Assembly: GCA_033807695.1 (NCBI GenBank)
Contig: CM066304.1
Coordinates: forward strand, 1,674,001-1,738,000
Direction: 5' to 3'
Length of the DNA stretch: 64,000 bases
Origin: Daedaleopsis sinensis
Lineage: Eukaryota > Basidiomycota > Agaricomycetes > Polyporales > Polyporaceae
In this document: piece by piece, positions 1 through 11,263 of the stretch
Position numbering within the stretch: the first letter of the stretch is position 1
Layout: each line of letters starts with the position of its first letter
The notes under the pieces: generated by a model
Told to the model about the DNA's origin: nothing
The model's input: only the letters and a program-made list of their open reading frames with translations
Databases searched by the model: none
Program-made: the position numbers and the translations under genes

Positions 1-1390
1 TTACCTCCATAGTTTTCAGGAACCGCTGACAGCTGCGGTCCCGGAAATCTCGTCCGACGGTGAAGTTATGGAAGTTGTGTGACCCCTCAAACTTCTTCAC
101 CGTCTCCCGCAATGCTGCGAGTTGTTCGGGTGCCATTCTGTATGCGCGCTTTCGTTGCAGGTCGTCTCGTGCGTTCGATTCCTGTTCCAGGACTGTTTCC
201 TCCCAGAAAGCATGTGAAGGGCACTCGGAACCCTGGGCCTTGAGGCTGTTATACTGCCCGCTGCCAGGTTTCGGTGGGATCATGAGGTACGATGGGAAGA
301 AATACGTGTATTTCCGGCTATCGCATGTCCTGTTAATTGTGCCGCGAAGGAGGTCAACACTGAGACTGGTCGCGAACAAGGGAGGTTACAGACGTTCGCG
401 CGTTGAATGAATTTTGTACCCTGAGCTACAGTACCGTCAGCGGTGTGCTAGAAAGCGAGACACTCATACGCACTATACTCCAGAGCCGGATTTCAGGAGG
501 CAACTCCTCGTTGATCCTCTTTACCAGGTCAGGAACGCCGGGAATTATGGTGATCAGCTTCATGGACACGACGTTTCCCGCTGCGTGTACACCTGCATCG
601 GTGCGGGCAGCTCTCCCAAGCTTGACCTGAGTTCCTCCATGTCAGTCGGGGCCATTGGTCTACCATGTAGTTTTTGACCTTTGTCGGGTTATCCGAGTTG
701 TCTTTCGAGACCGCACCGACTTTTATGAGTGCGTCGAACAACACTCCTTCGATAGTGCGTACTTTTGGATCGGGTTGACTGGAGTATGAGACGCGTCCAG
801 TGATACCCTTCTCAATCGACGAACATAAGGAGTCAGACGTACATTTGCATCCCATTATAACCGTCCCCACAGAACCCGATGAGCAATGCGCACGGTCGTT
901 TGGGCAACCGCGGCGCCTTGGGCTCGCCCGACTCTGACGGAGGAGCTTCCTCACCCTCAGGACGAGTGCCTCGACGGCGGCTACGGACGTACTCCGTATC
1001 CTTTCCCTTCTTGCCCTTCTGCTTTTTCTTCCCATCTCCGCGTGTATCTGTCTTGGTCTTCGCACCTACGACCCCAACAGCGTCCACGCCGTGCATCTCC
1101 TCTCCACCTGGCACAGGGCTCTCAGTGGATTCGGTCTCGGTGAGCTTGGGCCGTTTCGGAGTAGATGCAACATCGTCGGTAGCACCTTCCTCCGGTCTCT
1201 TCAAGCTCGATTTTGGTGCGTTCGACGGGTCCGTGGGCCCGGAAGAAGGGTCGACTTGCATTGCAGCCATGCTCTTCAGCGATATTCCGCAGGCCCAAGA
1301 TGGTCGATGCAGCCGCCAGCCGGTGCGTCTGGCGATGGAGGAAGAGGAGTAAGAGATACTGAGTCTGCTGACCGCAAGAAGCCTGAGCAT
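1..1390 (-). CDS. PUS1: tRNA pseudouridine synthase 1 (TruA family), 3' end outside window
   Basis: Converts uridine to pseudouridine in tRNA, and in fungi also in U2 snRNA and other RNAs. The first exon (1390-843) ends with the TruA entry strand CALLIGFCGDGYNGMQ. The next exon begins at 778 with IQPDPKVRTIEGVLFDALIK. After a 54-nt intron comes the catalytic segment GRAARTDAGVHAAGN, whose Asp is the universal nucleophile. Further exons carry CDSRKYTYFFPSYL and, at the left edge, KFEGSHNFHNFTVGRDF, both Pus1 signatures. Two starts are possible. The ATG at 1390 adds a basic, Ser-rich stretch resembling a mitochondrial presequence; the ATG at 1270 (MAAMQ) would give a form with a Lys/Arg-rich, nuclear-type N-terminus. 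Known Pus1 enzymes serve both compartments, so both may be used; that is inference. The C-terminal domain lies beyond position 1. Confidence 0.93.
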
Positions 1391-1398
1391 ACTGAGGC

Positions 1399-1911
1399 TC
1401 AGCGTCTACCAACTTTCGCTGATGTCGCTGCCGCCCTGTCCGGGAGGAGATCGACGAGCTTTGCAGCGAACACGATATGCAAGAAATCTTCGACATGGTT
1501 GGACATAACCCACCGTTTCCATCTCTCCATCGTCGCCGAGAGTGCGCTGATAACATGCTGCTCGAAGTCGTAAGCACAAAGATGCACAACCGCTTTGTTT
1601 TCAGGGTCGGATGAGGTCCTTCCAGGGTCCTTGCAAATACCACTCGGATAGACTTCGATACAAGCAGACAGCAGATACGTACAGCGACCTCCATCTACAT
1701 TCCAGCTAAATCGCATCTCCTTGTCCAATGCGCCATAGCGAGACTCACTGATTACCACGATATGAGGAACAAGAGGCCTACAACCGACGCACTGGGTTTT
1801 TTCCATCCCCATGGGAAGCAGATGTCTTCTATCGAGCGAGCCAATACGATCCGCACGATGATAGCCTAGTCTGTGAGAGCTCGACCAAGCTTGACGTTCA
1901 TAGCAGGACAA
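1399..1911 (-). CDS. possible hypothetical protein upstream of PUS1
   Basis: A 170-codon open frame lies directly upstream of PUS1 on the same strand. The second half has balanced composition and hydrophobic periodicity (for example VEDFLHIVFAAKLVDLLPD) that looks protein-like rather than random. No family is recognised, no partner exons were found, and the spacing to the PUS1 start is only a few bases, so it could also be the relic of a displaced gene or simply an open frame in the PUS1 promoter. Little more can be said. Confidence 0.25.
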   Translation of the reverse strand: MSCYERQAWSSSHRLGYHRADRIGSLDRRHLLPMGMEKTQCVGCRPLVPHIVVISESRYGALDKEMRFSWNVDGGRCTYLLSACIEVYPSGICKDPGRTSSDPENKAVVHLCAYDFEQHVISALSATMERWKRWVMSNHVEDFLHIVFAAKLVDLLPDRAAATSAKVGRR

Positions 1912-2099
1912 GTATAGACTCAGCCCAGAGTGAACGAGTGAGAGCGAGAGGGAGAGCAGGCGAGAACGTCGCTATATATGGGCGTCTGTCCGAGGTACTT
2001 AATAAAATCATGGGGTGAGCTCGAGGTCTCCTCTTACGATTTCGAAAATCCTCCGATTCCTCGGGCACTCGTCCGCTTCTCCGACTCCCCTCCCCTCTC

Positions 2100-2160
2100 C
2101 GGTCTGCTCCCAACCATAGATATACCCTATAATCTATCTTCCTAGACCTCACGACTAGTC
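2100..2160 (+). promoter_or_regulatory. putative core promoter of the MTHFR gene
   Basis: An AT-rich stretch containing atagatatac and ctataatcta lies about 20-45 bases before the ATG at 2161 in otherwise GC-rich sequence. It fits a TATA-like core element with a short 5' UTR. No experimental support is visible. Confidence 0.35.
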
Positions 2161-4339
2161 ATGAAAATCACCAGCAAGATTGAGCAGGCCGCCAAGGAGG
2201 ACCGGGTTTGGTGGTCCTTCGAATATTTCCCACCCAGGACAGCGCAGGTCAGTCTTCCGCGGCCGCCGCTAGCCTCTTTTGCAACTTTATTCACGTAGTC
2301 GTCATGCACAGGGTCTGCAAAACCTTTTGGATCGTATCGAGCGCATGCGTGCGATGGGTCCAGAGTTCGTGGACATCACATGGTGTGTACGTGGCTGAAA
2401 ATCAAAATCACAAAAGTTAAATCGCAGGTCAGGAATGCGGGGGGGCGCACGTCCGAACTGACGTCCGAGCTGGTCAAGACATGCCAAAAGCTCATCGGCA
2501 TCGAGACATGCATGCATCTCACTTGCACGGGCATGCCGAGGGAGAAGGTAGACACTGCGCTGCGGGTGAGTAACATCTCACACTCCTTGGATGCCACCGT
2601 GCAATCGCAATTTTACCTCCGCTCCCTGCTGATCTGTCTCGCATGCGCAGGAAGCGAAGTTGCATGGCTGCCGTAACGTCCTTGCCCTCCGTGGAGATCC
2701 CCCAGTAGGCAAGGAGTGGGAGGCGGTAGAAGGAGGGTTCTCTCACGGCGTGGACCTCGTCCACCACATCCGCACCCAGTATGGCGACTACTTCGACATT
2801 GCCGTCGCTGGCTACCCTCAAACACACCACCTTCCTCCGGATGAGGCCGCGCGCGAGATGCAATGGTTGAAGGAGAAGGTGGACGCGGGTGCGAACTTCA
2901 TCTTCACGCAGATGTTTTACGACATCGACATGTTCGTCGACTGGGTCAAGGCTGCACGGGCCGCCGGGATCACGGTTCCCATTGTACCCGGCATCATGCC
3001 CATCCAGACTTGGAACGGTTTTCAGAAAGCTGCGTCCCTCGCGAAGATTACGATTCCCCAGTCCTTCATGGAGGAGCTGGAGCCGCATAAGAACAATGAC
3101 GAGAAGGTCAGAGAGCTCGGTACCAAGTTGGTCGCAAACCTCTGCAGGCAGATCCTCGCCGCCGATATCGGGATCAAGGGTCTTCACTTCTACACCATGA
3201 ACCTTGAGAAAGGTTGTCGTATGCTGTTGGAGGAGCTCAACCTCGTGCCTCGTGTCGATGTCGTGAAACCCCTGCCCTGGAGACAGGTACGCCCGCCGTT
3301 CCTGACTTACCCCCAGTACATTCATACATGTCGTCTATGCAGTCACTTACCCCCAACCGCCGCACCGAAACTATCCGCCCCATATTCTGGGCGAACCGTA
3401 CTCGTTCCTACCTTTCGCGCACGGATAACTGGGATGAGTATCCAAACGGTCGTTTCGGAGATTCCCGTTCGCCCGCGTACGGAGAGCTCGACGGTTATGG
3501 CATCTGGATCAAGCAGTCCAAGGAGGATGGGCTCAGACTCTGGGACACCCCGACGACGATTGATGAGATACGTGCCCTGTTCTCAAAGTTCTGTCTGGGT
3601 CAACTTGCGGCGCTCCCGTGGTCAGACTCGGCGCCGTCGAGCGAGACCACCGTCATTGCGCAGCAGCTTGCCAAGCTGAATGAGCTGGGCTTCTTGACAA
3701 TCAATTCGCAACCGGCCGTGGACGGAGCACGGAGCGATGACCGAGTGCATGGTTGGGGACCTGCGAATGGCTATGTTTACCAGAAGGTGAGCATACAACA
3801 TATATGATCCGTGGTTCAAGACTACACGGAGCAATGCTGATATATACACTCAAAGGCGTACCTGGAGTTCTTTGCGTCCCCAGAGCTGCTCGAGTTCCTC
3901 ATACCCCACATCGAGCGTGACATCAATATCACGTACTACGTGATCAACAATCGCGGCGACTTGCGTACGAACACCCACTCTGACGGCCCCAACGCCGTAA
4001 CATGGGGTGTCTTCCCTGGCAAAGAGATTGTGCAACCCACCATCGTTGAGGCCATCAGCTTCATGGCGTGGAAGGTGCGTCTGGCTACCAACGTTCCATC
4101 ATCAGTCTCTCAATGTGTTACAATAGGACGAGGCGTTCGAGCTCGGCCGCCAGTGGGCCAAGTTCTACGAGCCCGACTCACCAGCGCGCAAGTTGATCGA
4201 TGGGATCATGGACACGTACTCACTCGTCAATGTGGTCCACAACGACTTCAAAAAGCCGGATGCGATTTTCGAGCCATTCTTCAAGGCTAGCGCGGATTAT
4301 GCCGCCAAGCACGGCATCGCGAACGGCCACGCCCACTAG
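2161..4339 (+). CDS. MET13: methylenetetrahydrofolate reductase
   Basis: Reduces 5,10-methylene-THF to 5-methyl-THF with NAD(P)H and FAD, feeding methionine synthesis in the cytosol. Seven exons close in frame: 2161-2247, 2312-2382, 2433-2565, 2651-3286, 3343-3786, 3856-4074, 4127-4339, giving 600 residues, the normal eukaryotic size. The N-terminal FAD barrel shows WWSFEYFPPRT, PEFVDITWNAGG, HLTCTGMP, ALRGDPP, FIFTQMFYD and the barrel end near residue 310. The second half is the eukaryotic regulatory domain (WDEYPNGRFGDSRSPAYGEL, VTWGVFPGKEIVQPT), which in known enzymes binds AdoMet as feedback inhibitor. Yeast has two paralogues (MET12/MET13); which one this matches cannot be settled by eye, so the symbol is a family label. 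Confidence 0.96.
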
Positions 4340-5289
4340 GCCAACTTGAAGCGTCGTGCACCTCCGTCGCCCTGAATGCCTCCCCCAAGCTCATCGTCTT
4401 CCTTCATCCTCTTTCTTTCAATGTCGACCCCTGAAAAGCGGCCAAGGTCGTCCTGACACCTTCACTCACAAATCCTCCCAGCGACTTCGCTGGCGAGTTT
4501 AACACAGCAGTTCAACAGACTGTCAACCCACGGCTGGCTTGCTCTATCTTTTCCCCAGCATCGTCACCGGGTTCAACCCCACCCTCCTTACGCTCCCCAC
4601 ATATCTATATATTCATCTGTTTCCATAGCACACGCGCATTATCTGACATCCATATCCTCTGCTGCTTCTTCCATCCCCGTCGTTCGCTCATGGTGCTCAT
4701 GGCATCGACTTGTTTTCTTATCATCGCATACATATACTCTCACCACACACCAACTGCATCAACTGCATGTCCTCCGCCCCGGAACCCCGGGACGCAGGAC
4801 CCGTCCCTCGGACAACACGTATTCATGTCCTACAGCCAGGCGTCAGATTCACTGACATTAGAGCATACCTTGTTGTAGGGACTCTTTGCATCCAACTGCA
4901 TGTATTCTATCGCTTCATGAGATGTATAATCATGCCGCATTCCGAGGAGTCGGAGTCCGATCCGCGACACATCGGACACTTGGACTCGGAGCCAGTTCGT
5001 TTTGAGCTACTACACGTGGAGTCAGAATCCGACAGACTACATACATAGTGTCGCCGTGGAGTCAGATTCAGAATACTCACTCCAGAGTATACTCTAGTAT
5101 TCTTAGTTTACTCCGAACGAGATCGCCGGCAGGCTGAGGACACTCTGTCAGACTAGGTCAGACTGTGATAGACTGTGACTTGAGTCCGAGTCAAGCCCGA
5201 GTAACCCATGTCTCAGCCGCTACCGGTGTGGTTTGTACGTACGAGCCGATCGATATATGTATCATATATGCAAGCTTCGGCGAACAAAT
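4340..5289. other. intergenic, MTHFR 3' flank
   Basis: Pyrimidine-rich 3' UTR-like sequence runs to about 4650. It is followed by diverged sequence rich in short ggagtcagaatcc-like motifs around 4945-5180. No gene is seen. Confidence 0.5.
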
Positions 5290-5615
5290 AGTGAGACTGG
5301 CGTTTGGTGCGACTTTAACCGTCATCATCCCAACTGGGATGACCCGGCGAACCACCAACTGTTCTCGAGGAACAACCTCGCCCGTGCAGAGTTACTGATC
5401 AATCGTGTTGCAGATCTGGGCATGGAGATGGCCCTCCCCCCGACACTCGCCACTCTCGAGTCCATGAACACGAAGTCCAGAACCCGCCCGGACAATGTAT
5501 TCTGTTCAGAACCTCTGCTAGAGAGCCTGCGGTCGTGCAGGGTCGCGGAGGAGCTGCGCCCTTTACTAACCGATCACTTTCCTATACTTACAGTTCTAGA
5601 ACTGCCGACGGAGGA
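5290..5615 (+). mobile_element. LINE (non-LTR retrotransposon) endonuclease fragment
   Basis: One reading frame encodes the C-terminal half of an APE-type endonuclease of a non-LTR retrotransposon: WCDFNRHHPNWDDPANHQLF (the GDFN-HHPxWD motif), a middle helix region, then SRTRPDNVFCS and LLTDHFPI (the catalytic SDH-type ending). The upstream endonuclease half and the whole reverse transcriptase are absent. The fragment stops where the copia polyprotein on the other strand begins to be readable, so it is a truncated relic at the junction of two retroelements. Confidence 0.75.
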
Positions 5616-8163
5616 GGCACCGACGCGCATATGCGTCGTCCTCGTCGGGGACCTCCTCGACGGTGACACGTCGGGAGGGGGGAGAGCTGTCAGAGGGAGT
5701 GTCAGCGAGCTCGACAGCAGCGTGAGTGGGAGCGGAGGGCGGGGGTGTACCGGTCTCCGATGGAAACGCGGGCTCGATGTCGACGACAATGCGTGTCGGC
5801 ACGGCGTTCGGGTCGCCTTCGTCGAAGACGACGTCGCGCGACTCGATGATCCTGCCAGTCGGTCGATGTAGGAGGCGGTAGGCGCGCTTGTGGTCGCAGT
5901 AGCCCAGGAGGGCGCACTCGATGGACTTCGCGTCGAATTTGCCGCGCTTCTTGTCCGGGATGTGGACGTAGGCCTTGCAGCCGAAGGGGCGGATGTGCGC
6001 AACCGAGGGCTTGATGCCCGTGTAGGCTTCTTCTGGCGTGATGTCGCCGTCGAGAGCGCTGGTCGGCGTTCGGTTGATGATATGCGCGGCGTACTTGCAC
6101 GCCTCGGCCCAGTAGGCCTTGGGCAGCTTGCCCTCGTCGAGCATGCACAGCGCCATCTCCTTGATGCGCCTGTTCATCCGCTCTGCGACTCCGTTCTCCT
6201 GCGGCGTGTCGGGGTTCGTCATCTCGTGGTGGATCCCGCGGCGCGCGCAGAGTTCGGCGACAGTCTTGTTGTCGTACTCGCCTCCGCCATCCGTGTGCAG
6301 GAAGACGAGGGGCTCGCCGACGACGACCTCCGCACGGTTGATGTGCTGCTCGAGGGTGGACGCCTGCTCGGACTTCGCTTTGAGCGGGTAGACGGTGAGG
6401 CGACGGGAGAACTGGTCGATGTAGGTGTCGAGGTACTTCTCGCCGGAGCGACTGCGGGTGTCGGACTCCATGAGGTCGGAGAAGATGCGGTAGTTGGCGC
6501 GGGGAGCAGCGGACTTGGAAACCTTCGGGATCGTGTCGCGGGTCTGCTTGCCGGCCATGCACGTTCCGCAGGGCGTGGGGGGAGGCTTGGACTCGCCAAC
6601 GATGGACATGCCCTCCACCATCCCCTTGCGTACCATGCGGAGTACGGCGTCGACGTTGAGGTGACCCAGCCGATTGTGCCAGGTGTCGACCGTCGCCTTG
6701 GACGTGTTCGCGATGAACGCGGTCAGCGTGGGGGTCGGACCGGGGTCGTAGTCGTCGCTGGTGAGCGCGCGATCGAGGGATGCGACGCGCGCGCGGACCG
6801 GCGCGACAACTTTGCCGTTGAAGACGAAGAGTCCGTCGCGCACACGAGCGGAGCCCATGGCGTGACTGTCGCGTTGGTCGACGAACCTGCAGCCGTCGTG
6901 GACGAATTCGACGTTGCAGCCCTTCGCGGTGAGCTGGGAGACGGAGAGGAGATTGCCGTGAAGTTCTGGGACATGGAAGACGCGCGACAGCAGCAGCTGT
7001 GCGTCGCGCGTGTCGGACTCGAGGTACATCGCGCCCTCGGCTACTGCGAGGATGTAGCGTTCGTCGCCGAGCCAGACGCGACGCGGGACAGCGAGCTTGC
7101 GGTACGTGTTGAAGAACGCGCGGTTCGACGACATGTGCGCGGATGCGCCCGAGTCGACGATCCAGCGCGAAGACAGAGAGTCCGCGTTCGCCTTCAGAGC
7201 GTCCGCAACGTAAACGCGCAGGACAGGCTCGTCGGGCTCGACGCGCGCGTCGCTCGCGACGCTGGCAACCTTCGCGTTTAGGTCGCCGGCGGGCTTGCCT
7301 GCGTCCGTCTTCTGCTTCGCGGCCTCGAAGTCGGCCTTCCGCTTGCGGCATTCGTCCTTCGTGTGGTTCGGCTTTTTGCAGTAGCCGCACTTGGACGTCT
7401 TGTCCCTCGGCTTCTTGTTGTATGACTTGTTTTGTTGAGGCTTCCCCATGCGCGTGGCGAGCGCGGAGTGCTTCGATTCGCTCGCGAGGAGCTTTTCGTG
7501 CTCGACCACAGACGCGATGACCTTGTCGGTCGTGAGCGTCGCGTCCGCGGACACGAGGATGGTGCGGAGTGTCGAGTACGAGGGGGGGAGCGAGTTGACC
7601 ATCGCGATCGCGAGGATCGAGTCGTCGAGGGACATGCCGAGGGAAGTGAGAAGATGCTTTTTGTGGAGCATCGCGTCGAGTTGCGGACGGAGAGGGGAGT
7701 CATCGGAGAGTGTTCCACGGAACAACTCACCGATCAATGACGCCACCGTCTGCTTCCCCTTCCCCTCGTACGTCTGCAACAGCTTGTCCCACACCGCGTG
7801 TGCCGACGTGAGATGGATTACGCCGTCGAGCGGCTCGTCTTCGATCGTGAGGACGAGTTGGTTGATCGCGTCGTTGTCGCGGCTCAACCACCAGGCGTTG
7901 CCGTCGGGGTCGGTCTTCTCGTCCGGTTTCTTCTCGTCGCCTGTGACGATGTACCAGAGACCACGCTGCATGAGGATGCGCGTGATTCTGTACTTCCAGG
8001 TCGTAAAGTTTGACCCGTCGTTCTTGAGGAAAGCGATGTCGTATAGGCGGCTTGAGCCTGTACGCCCCGGAGTAGCGGTAGTCGCGGGAGCGGTTCCCGG
8101 AGCAGCGGCTGTGGTCGCAGGGGTCGGCGTTTGGCCGGCGTTGGCATCGGATGGACCAGGCAT
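5596..8163 (-). mobile_element. truncated Ty1/copia retrotransposon: GAG-protease-integrase open frame
   Basis: An uninterrupted frame of 855 codons. Order: copia GAG (residues about 40-230), CCHC zinc knuckle CGYCKKPNHTKDEC near residue 258, aspartic protease WIVDSGASAHM near 337, GAG-pre-integrase WHNRLGHLN...CGTCMAGKQ, then the integrase core with its three acidic residues (FSDLMESD, HTDGGGEY, PQENGVAER) and the C-terminal RPFGCKAYVHIP/LLGYCDHKRAYRL segment. Copia polyproteins continue into reverse transcriptase and RNase H; here the frame ends after a Ser/Pro-rich linker, so these are lost. No LTR pair was identified. The open frame and intact catalytic residues suggest a fairly recent insertion that could not replicate by itself. 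Confidence 0.93.
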
Positions 8164-8570
8164 GGTCTGGTGACGGAGTGTGGGAGCGAGAAGTATAGAA
8201 GCGGCGGCTCAACAGTAGAACGCCGGAGCGTTTGATAACGAGTGTGGAGGACGTTCGAAGCGATTGATTTGAGCTGTTCTAGGCTGAGTGTAGGCTGTCA
8301 GAGCGTGCTGACAGGGCTCATAACCTATTCAAGTGAGCAGGGTCTGGTAAAGACAGTTAGACTCAGCGTATGCGTGGTAGTAGCAACAGCTATATATATA
8401 CCTGGTAAAGACAGTTAGACTACAGTACATGTCAGTCAAGTGTCTCTACAGTAGAATGGAAAGGAACGTTACCTCAGCGTATGCGTGGTAGGAGCAACAG
8501 CTGAGGAAAAAGGGAGCGCAGAGACTCGAAAGGAAAAGTATACGCTTAGGTAAGCTACCGGGCGCCTAAT
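8164..8570. repeat. copia 5' flank with two pairs of short direct repeats
   Basis: Upstream of the copia start codon, ctggtaaagacagttagact occurs at 8344-8363 and 8402-8421. A 30-nt unit beginning ctcagcgtatgcgtggtag occurs at 8362-8391 and 8473-8502 with one mismatch. This may be the remains of an untranslated leader or LTR with internal repeats; no LTR boundary or primer-binding site could be fixed. Confidence 0.6.
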
Positions 8571-9740
8571 GAGCGACTGTACAGTACTAGTAAGTACTAC
8601 GATGTCCAGTGCACTACGTATGTAACGTACTTCAACACAGACTCCTGACGACGTCCCATGTTCGCATCGTTGTATATCCAGCGCTCTAGGGCTCTACGAA
8701 GCCGATCACACCCTGCTACTTGCTCTTGAAGCTGCGAAGAAGCTCGTAGATCCGATGGAATTCCTCATGCGTCTATGGCCTTGTAGTAAAGGTGAGCTTG
8801 CCTTGTCAGATAGTCGTTGTCCTGATTCTAACGCTCGCCGTGGCAGAGGAGAGAGACAAGTGGCAGCACCATCACTACCGATTGGTCAAGTACTGCCAGC
8901 AAGCTGGCGTTGCACCCCCGGCGACCTCGCTCCCTCTTCCTCCGAGTACTCGCCTCCAATCCAGCCGTTTCAATCGGCTAGCATACTAACTATTCACGAT
9001 ACTGATTGAGCTGTGTACATAGTAGTCACCATCTCGAACATTAATTAATAGTGTATACTGTAGCGCAGATCAATAGCACTACAGTACTTTCAAGTACTCT
9101 ATTCATGGCCTGCGCCGTCTCTCTCTCTCCTCTTATCTGCCACCGCATCCAGGGACGTAACTGCTATACCTTGCTGATCGTATTCAGCAATTCCGGGGAG
9201 CCTGTCGTTTCGAGGAGCCTGAGCATCGTCGCTCTCAGTGAACCTCTTACTCGTGGTGCACACGCCCGTTGGAATTCGTGCCACCACCAGCAACTTCTTG
9301 AAAATCCCGCCGCGACCGCAATGCGCCTTCCTCACGCACAAGCTCTGGATGTTACTGTCAAAATGTCGGCCCGGGGTTCGGGGCAGGCCCTCGGGTCCCG
9401 CCAATCCGGACGGGGTGGCTAACCACTAGTAGGAGTCACCTCGGTGTCAGGATTGATTCCGTACACCATAGAGGATGCACTTTCAACGAGTGTTGAACTA
9501 TCTAGAAATAAGTTGGTGCATAAGCCATCCTGGCTGGGTCGTTTGGCACACCCTGAGTGGGAGGGTGCGTGCATATATAGAATCTCAATCAAATGCTCTA
9601 CATTAAAGTAACGAATGTGATACAGCACTGGCAATGGAGACAGAAGAAGTCCTTGCTCGGTACGAACGTTCATCCCTTTGCTCCATGGCCCAGGCTACCT
9701 ACGCCACCCGATCCAAAGCGCATCAGACCCCTCCCCCAGC
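8571..9740. other. intergenic, no gene recognised
   Basis: Only short open frames without recognisable motifs or plausible exon partners. The composition is less GC-rich than the copia element. Nothing could be assigned. Confidence 0.5.
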
Positions 9741-10314
9741 TCAGACCGCGGGGGTCGGCTGGAAGGGCCCCCAGACCGTAGATGTGTACGTCGTGACGGT
9801 TCCGTCAACGGTCGTGGTTACCAAAGTCGGGAAGGGTGCGTCGAAGATGGTCGTAGGAGACGAGTTCGGGACGGGCGTGATGCTGATACTAGTGCTGGTC
9901 CTAGTAGTGGGCGGTTCAAACGGTCCCCATATCGTCGACGTCAACGTCATGACCGTTCCGTCGATGGTCGTGGTGACCACAGTGGGGATGGGTGCGTCGA
10001 ACGTGGTGACGTCGCTGGGCTCATCGAATGGCACATAGACCGTGGTTGTGGTTGTGTACGGTGTCGGGCGACATTTGACGGTCTTAGTCACCACAGTCGC
10101 GATGGGCGCATCAATAGTCGCCTCGATAGTCGCGAGCGTGCCGTTTATAGTCGTGACCAAAGTTGTCGCAAACAACGCATCAGGGCTGGCGACGGGGACC
10201 GCAAGACCTGATGTACAAATGGGATGAGTAGCGTCCTACTCGTCAATGACAGTTGTACGCACCATGGCCGCACAAAACGGCGGCGAAGACGAACTTGCGT
10301 AAAGTGCCGATCAT
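9741..10314 (-). CDS. secreted Thr-rich tandem-repeat protein (cell-wall type)
   Basis: Two exons (10314-10263 and 10207-9741) give 172 residues. The N-terminus MIGTLRKFVFAAVLCGHGLA is a signal peptide. The mature part is dominated by Thr and contains three degenerate units of about 45 residues built on FDAPxPTxVTTTxDGTVxT followed in two of them by TSTxWGPF. Thr-rich repeat stretches are typical of O-mannosylated fungal wall or extracellular proteins. There is no GPI tail and no catalytic domain. Function unknown. A second Thr-rich secreted protein of the same length is at 37570-38146, with a different repeat. Confidence 0.75.
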
Positions 10315-11263
10315 GATGACTCTGGCGTCACAAGAGAAAGAACCGCAGGTGTCAATGAAAGAGCGTAGGTGTCAAGAAAGATAGGAAACTGGAAGCGGCA
10401 GGCCTCCCTCGCGGGAGATTGAGCACAATTTATACTGGCGCAAATGTCATGGCCTACTCCCCCCTCCTAGTCGGAGAATCGCAATGGCGCACATCGACTG
10501 ATGGTCGCACTGCCACTCATATGTAGTATGACACAGGTCAGGTTGTCGCGCCTTTAATATGGCTGAATAGGCTTGTTTCATGTGTCCTTCTCTTTGCATG
10601 GCGACGGAAGGCACCAATTTGCCGATGCCATAAGAAAACAGAGTCCATCGGAGAGTACCTGAGTATATCAGCTTCAACCGCATGCATCGCGACGTCTTCG
10701 CTCTGCGCGACATATACGTATAAGAACGACCTATTGAATCGAGGCTGAGTGAGTCACTGCTTGCACTTGCACTGTTAAGAATTTTAGGCGGAGTGGCAAA
10801 CCTTTGCTACTGTGACGCTGCGCAACGCCGAAGCACCTGTTGTCCGGCTGCTGCTCACATGTGTCAACCGAGTGTATCATCGTTAGCGGAGGAAGATGCC
10901 CGCCGAGTAGGAGCTGTGTCGTATGCACATTAGAAATCCTTGCCTTGGCAGGCCAGACTGTGACCGGTCACCTATACCTGCGCTGAAGGCAACCTGCGCA
11001 GTTTGAATGTATTGAATATCCAAAGGACGTTTGTCACGCCCGAGTTTCATATCGATCAGCAAGGCGGCTCTGTGATGTATGATAGATGACATGACATGAC
11101 CTACCTCCGTGGACGGCCTGTAGGTTTGAGGCCGGCGGTTTATAGTAGGCAAATGCGATGGCAGGTTATTGAAGTGCACCGATGAATGTGAATGTTGGAC
11201 GATGAGCAGCGATCCATGACTCGGAGTGCTTGAGTAGTGCAGCTCACCGTAGAGTATACACAT
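10315..11263. other. intergenic, no gene recognised
   Basis: Several short frames, the longest about 144 codons at 10883-11317 on the minus strand. It lacks any recognised motif and runs through palindromic DNA, so it is not accepted as a gene. Confidence 0.45.

Noticed and set aside
5702..7390. Long frames overlapping the copia element on both strands (for example 562 codons minus, 463 codons plus at 5890-7281)
   Set aside because: They are Arg/Ala- or Val/Gly-rich shadow translations caused by the high GC content of the copia polyprotein frame, without any domain.
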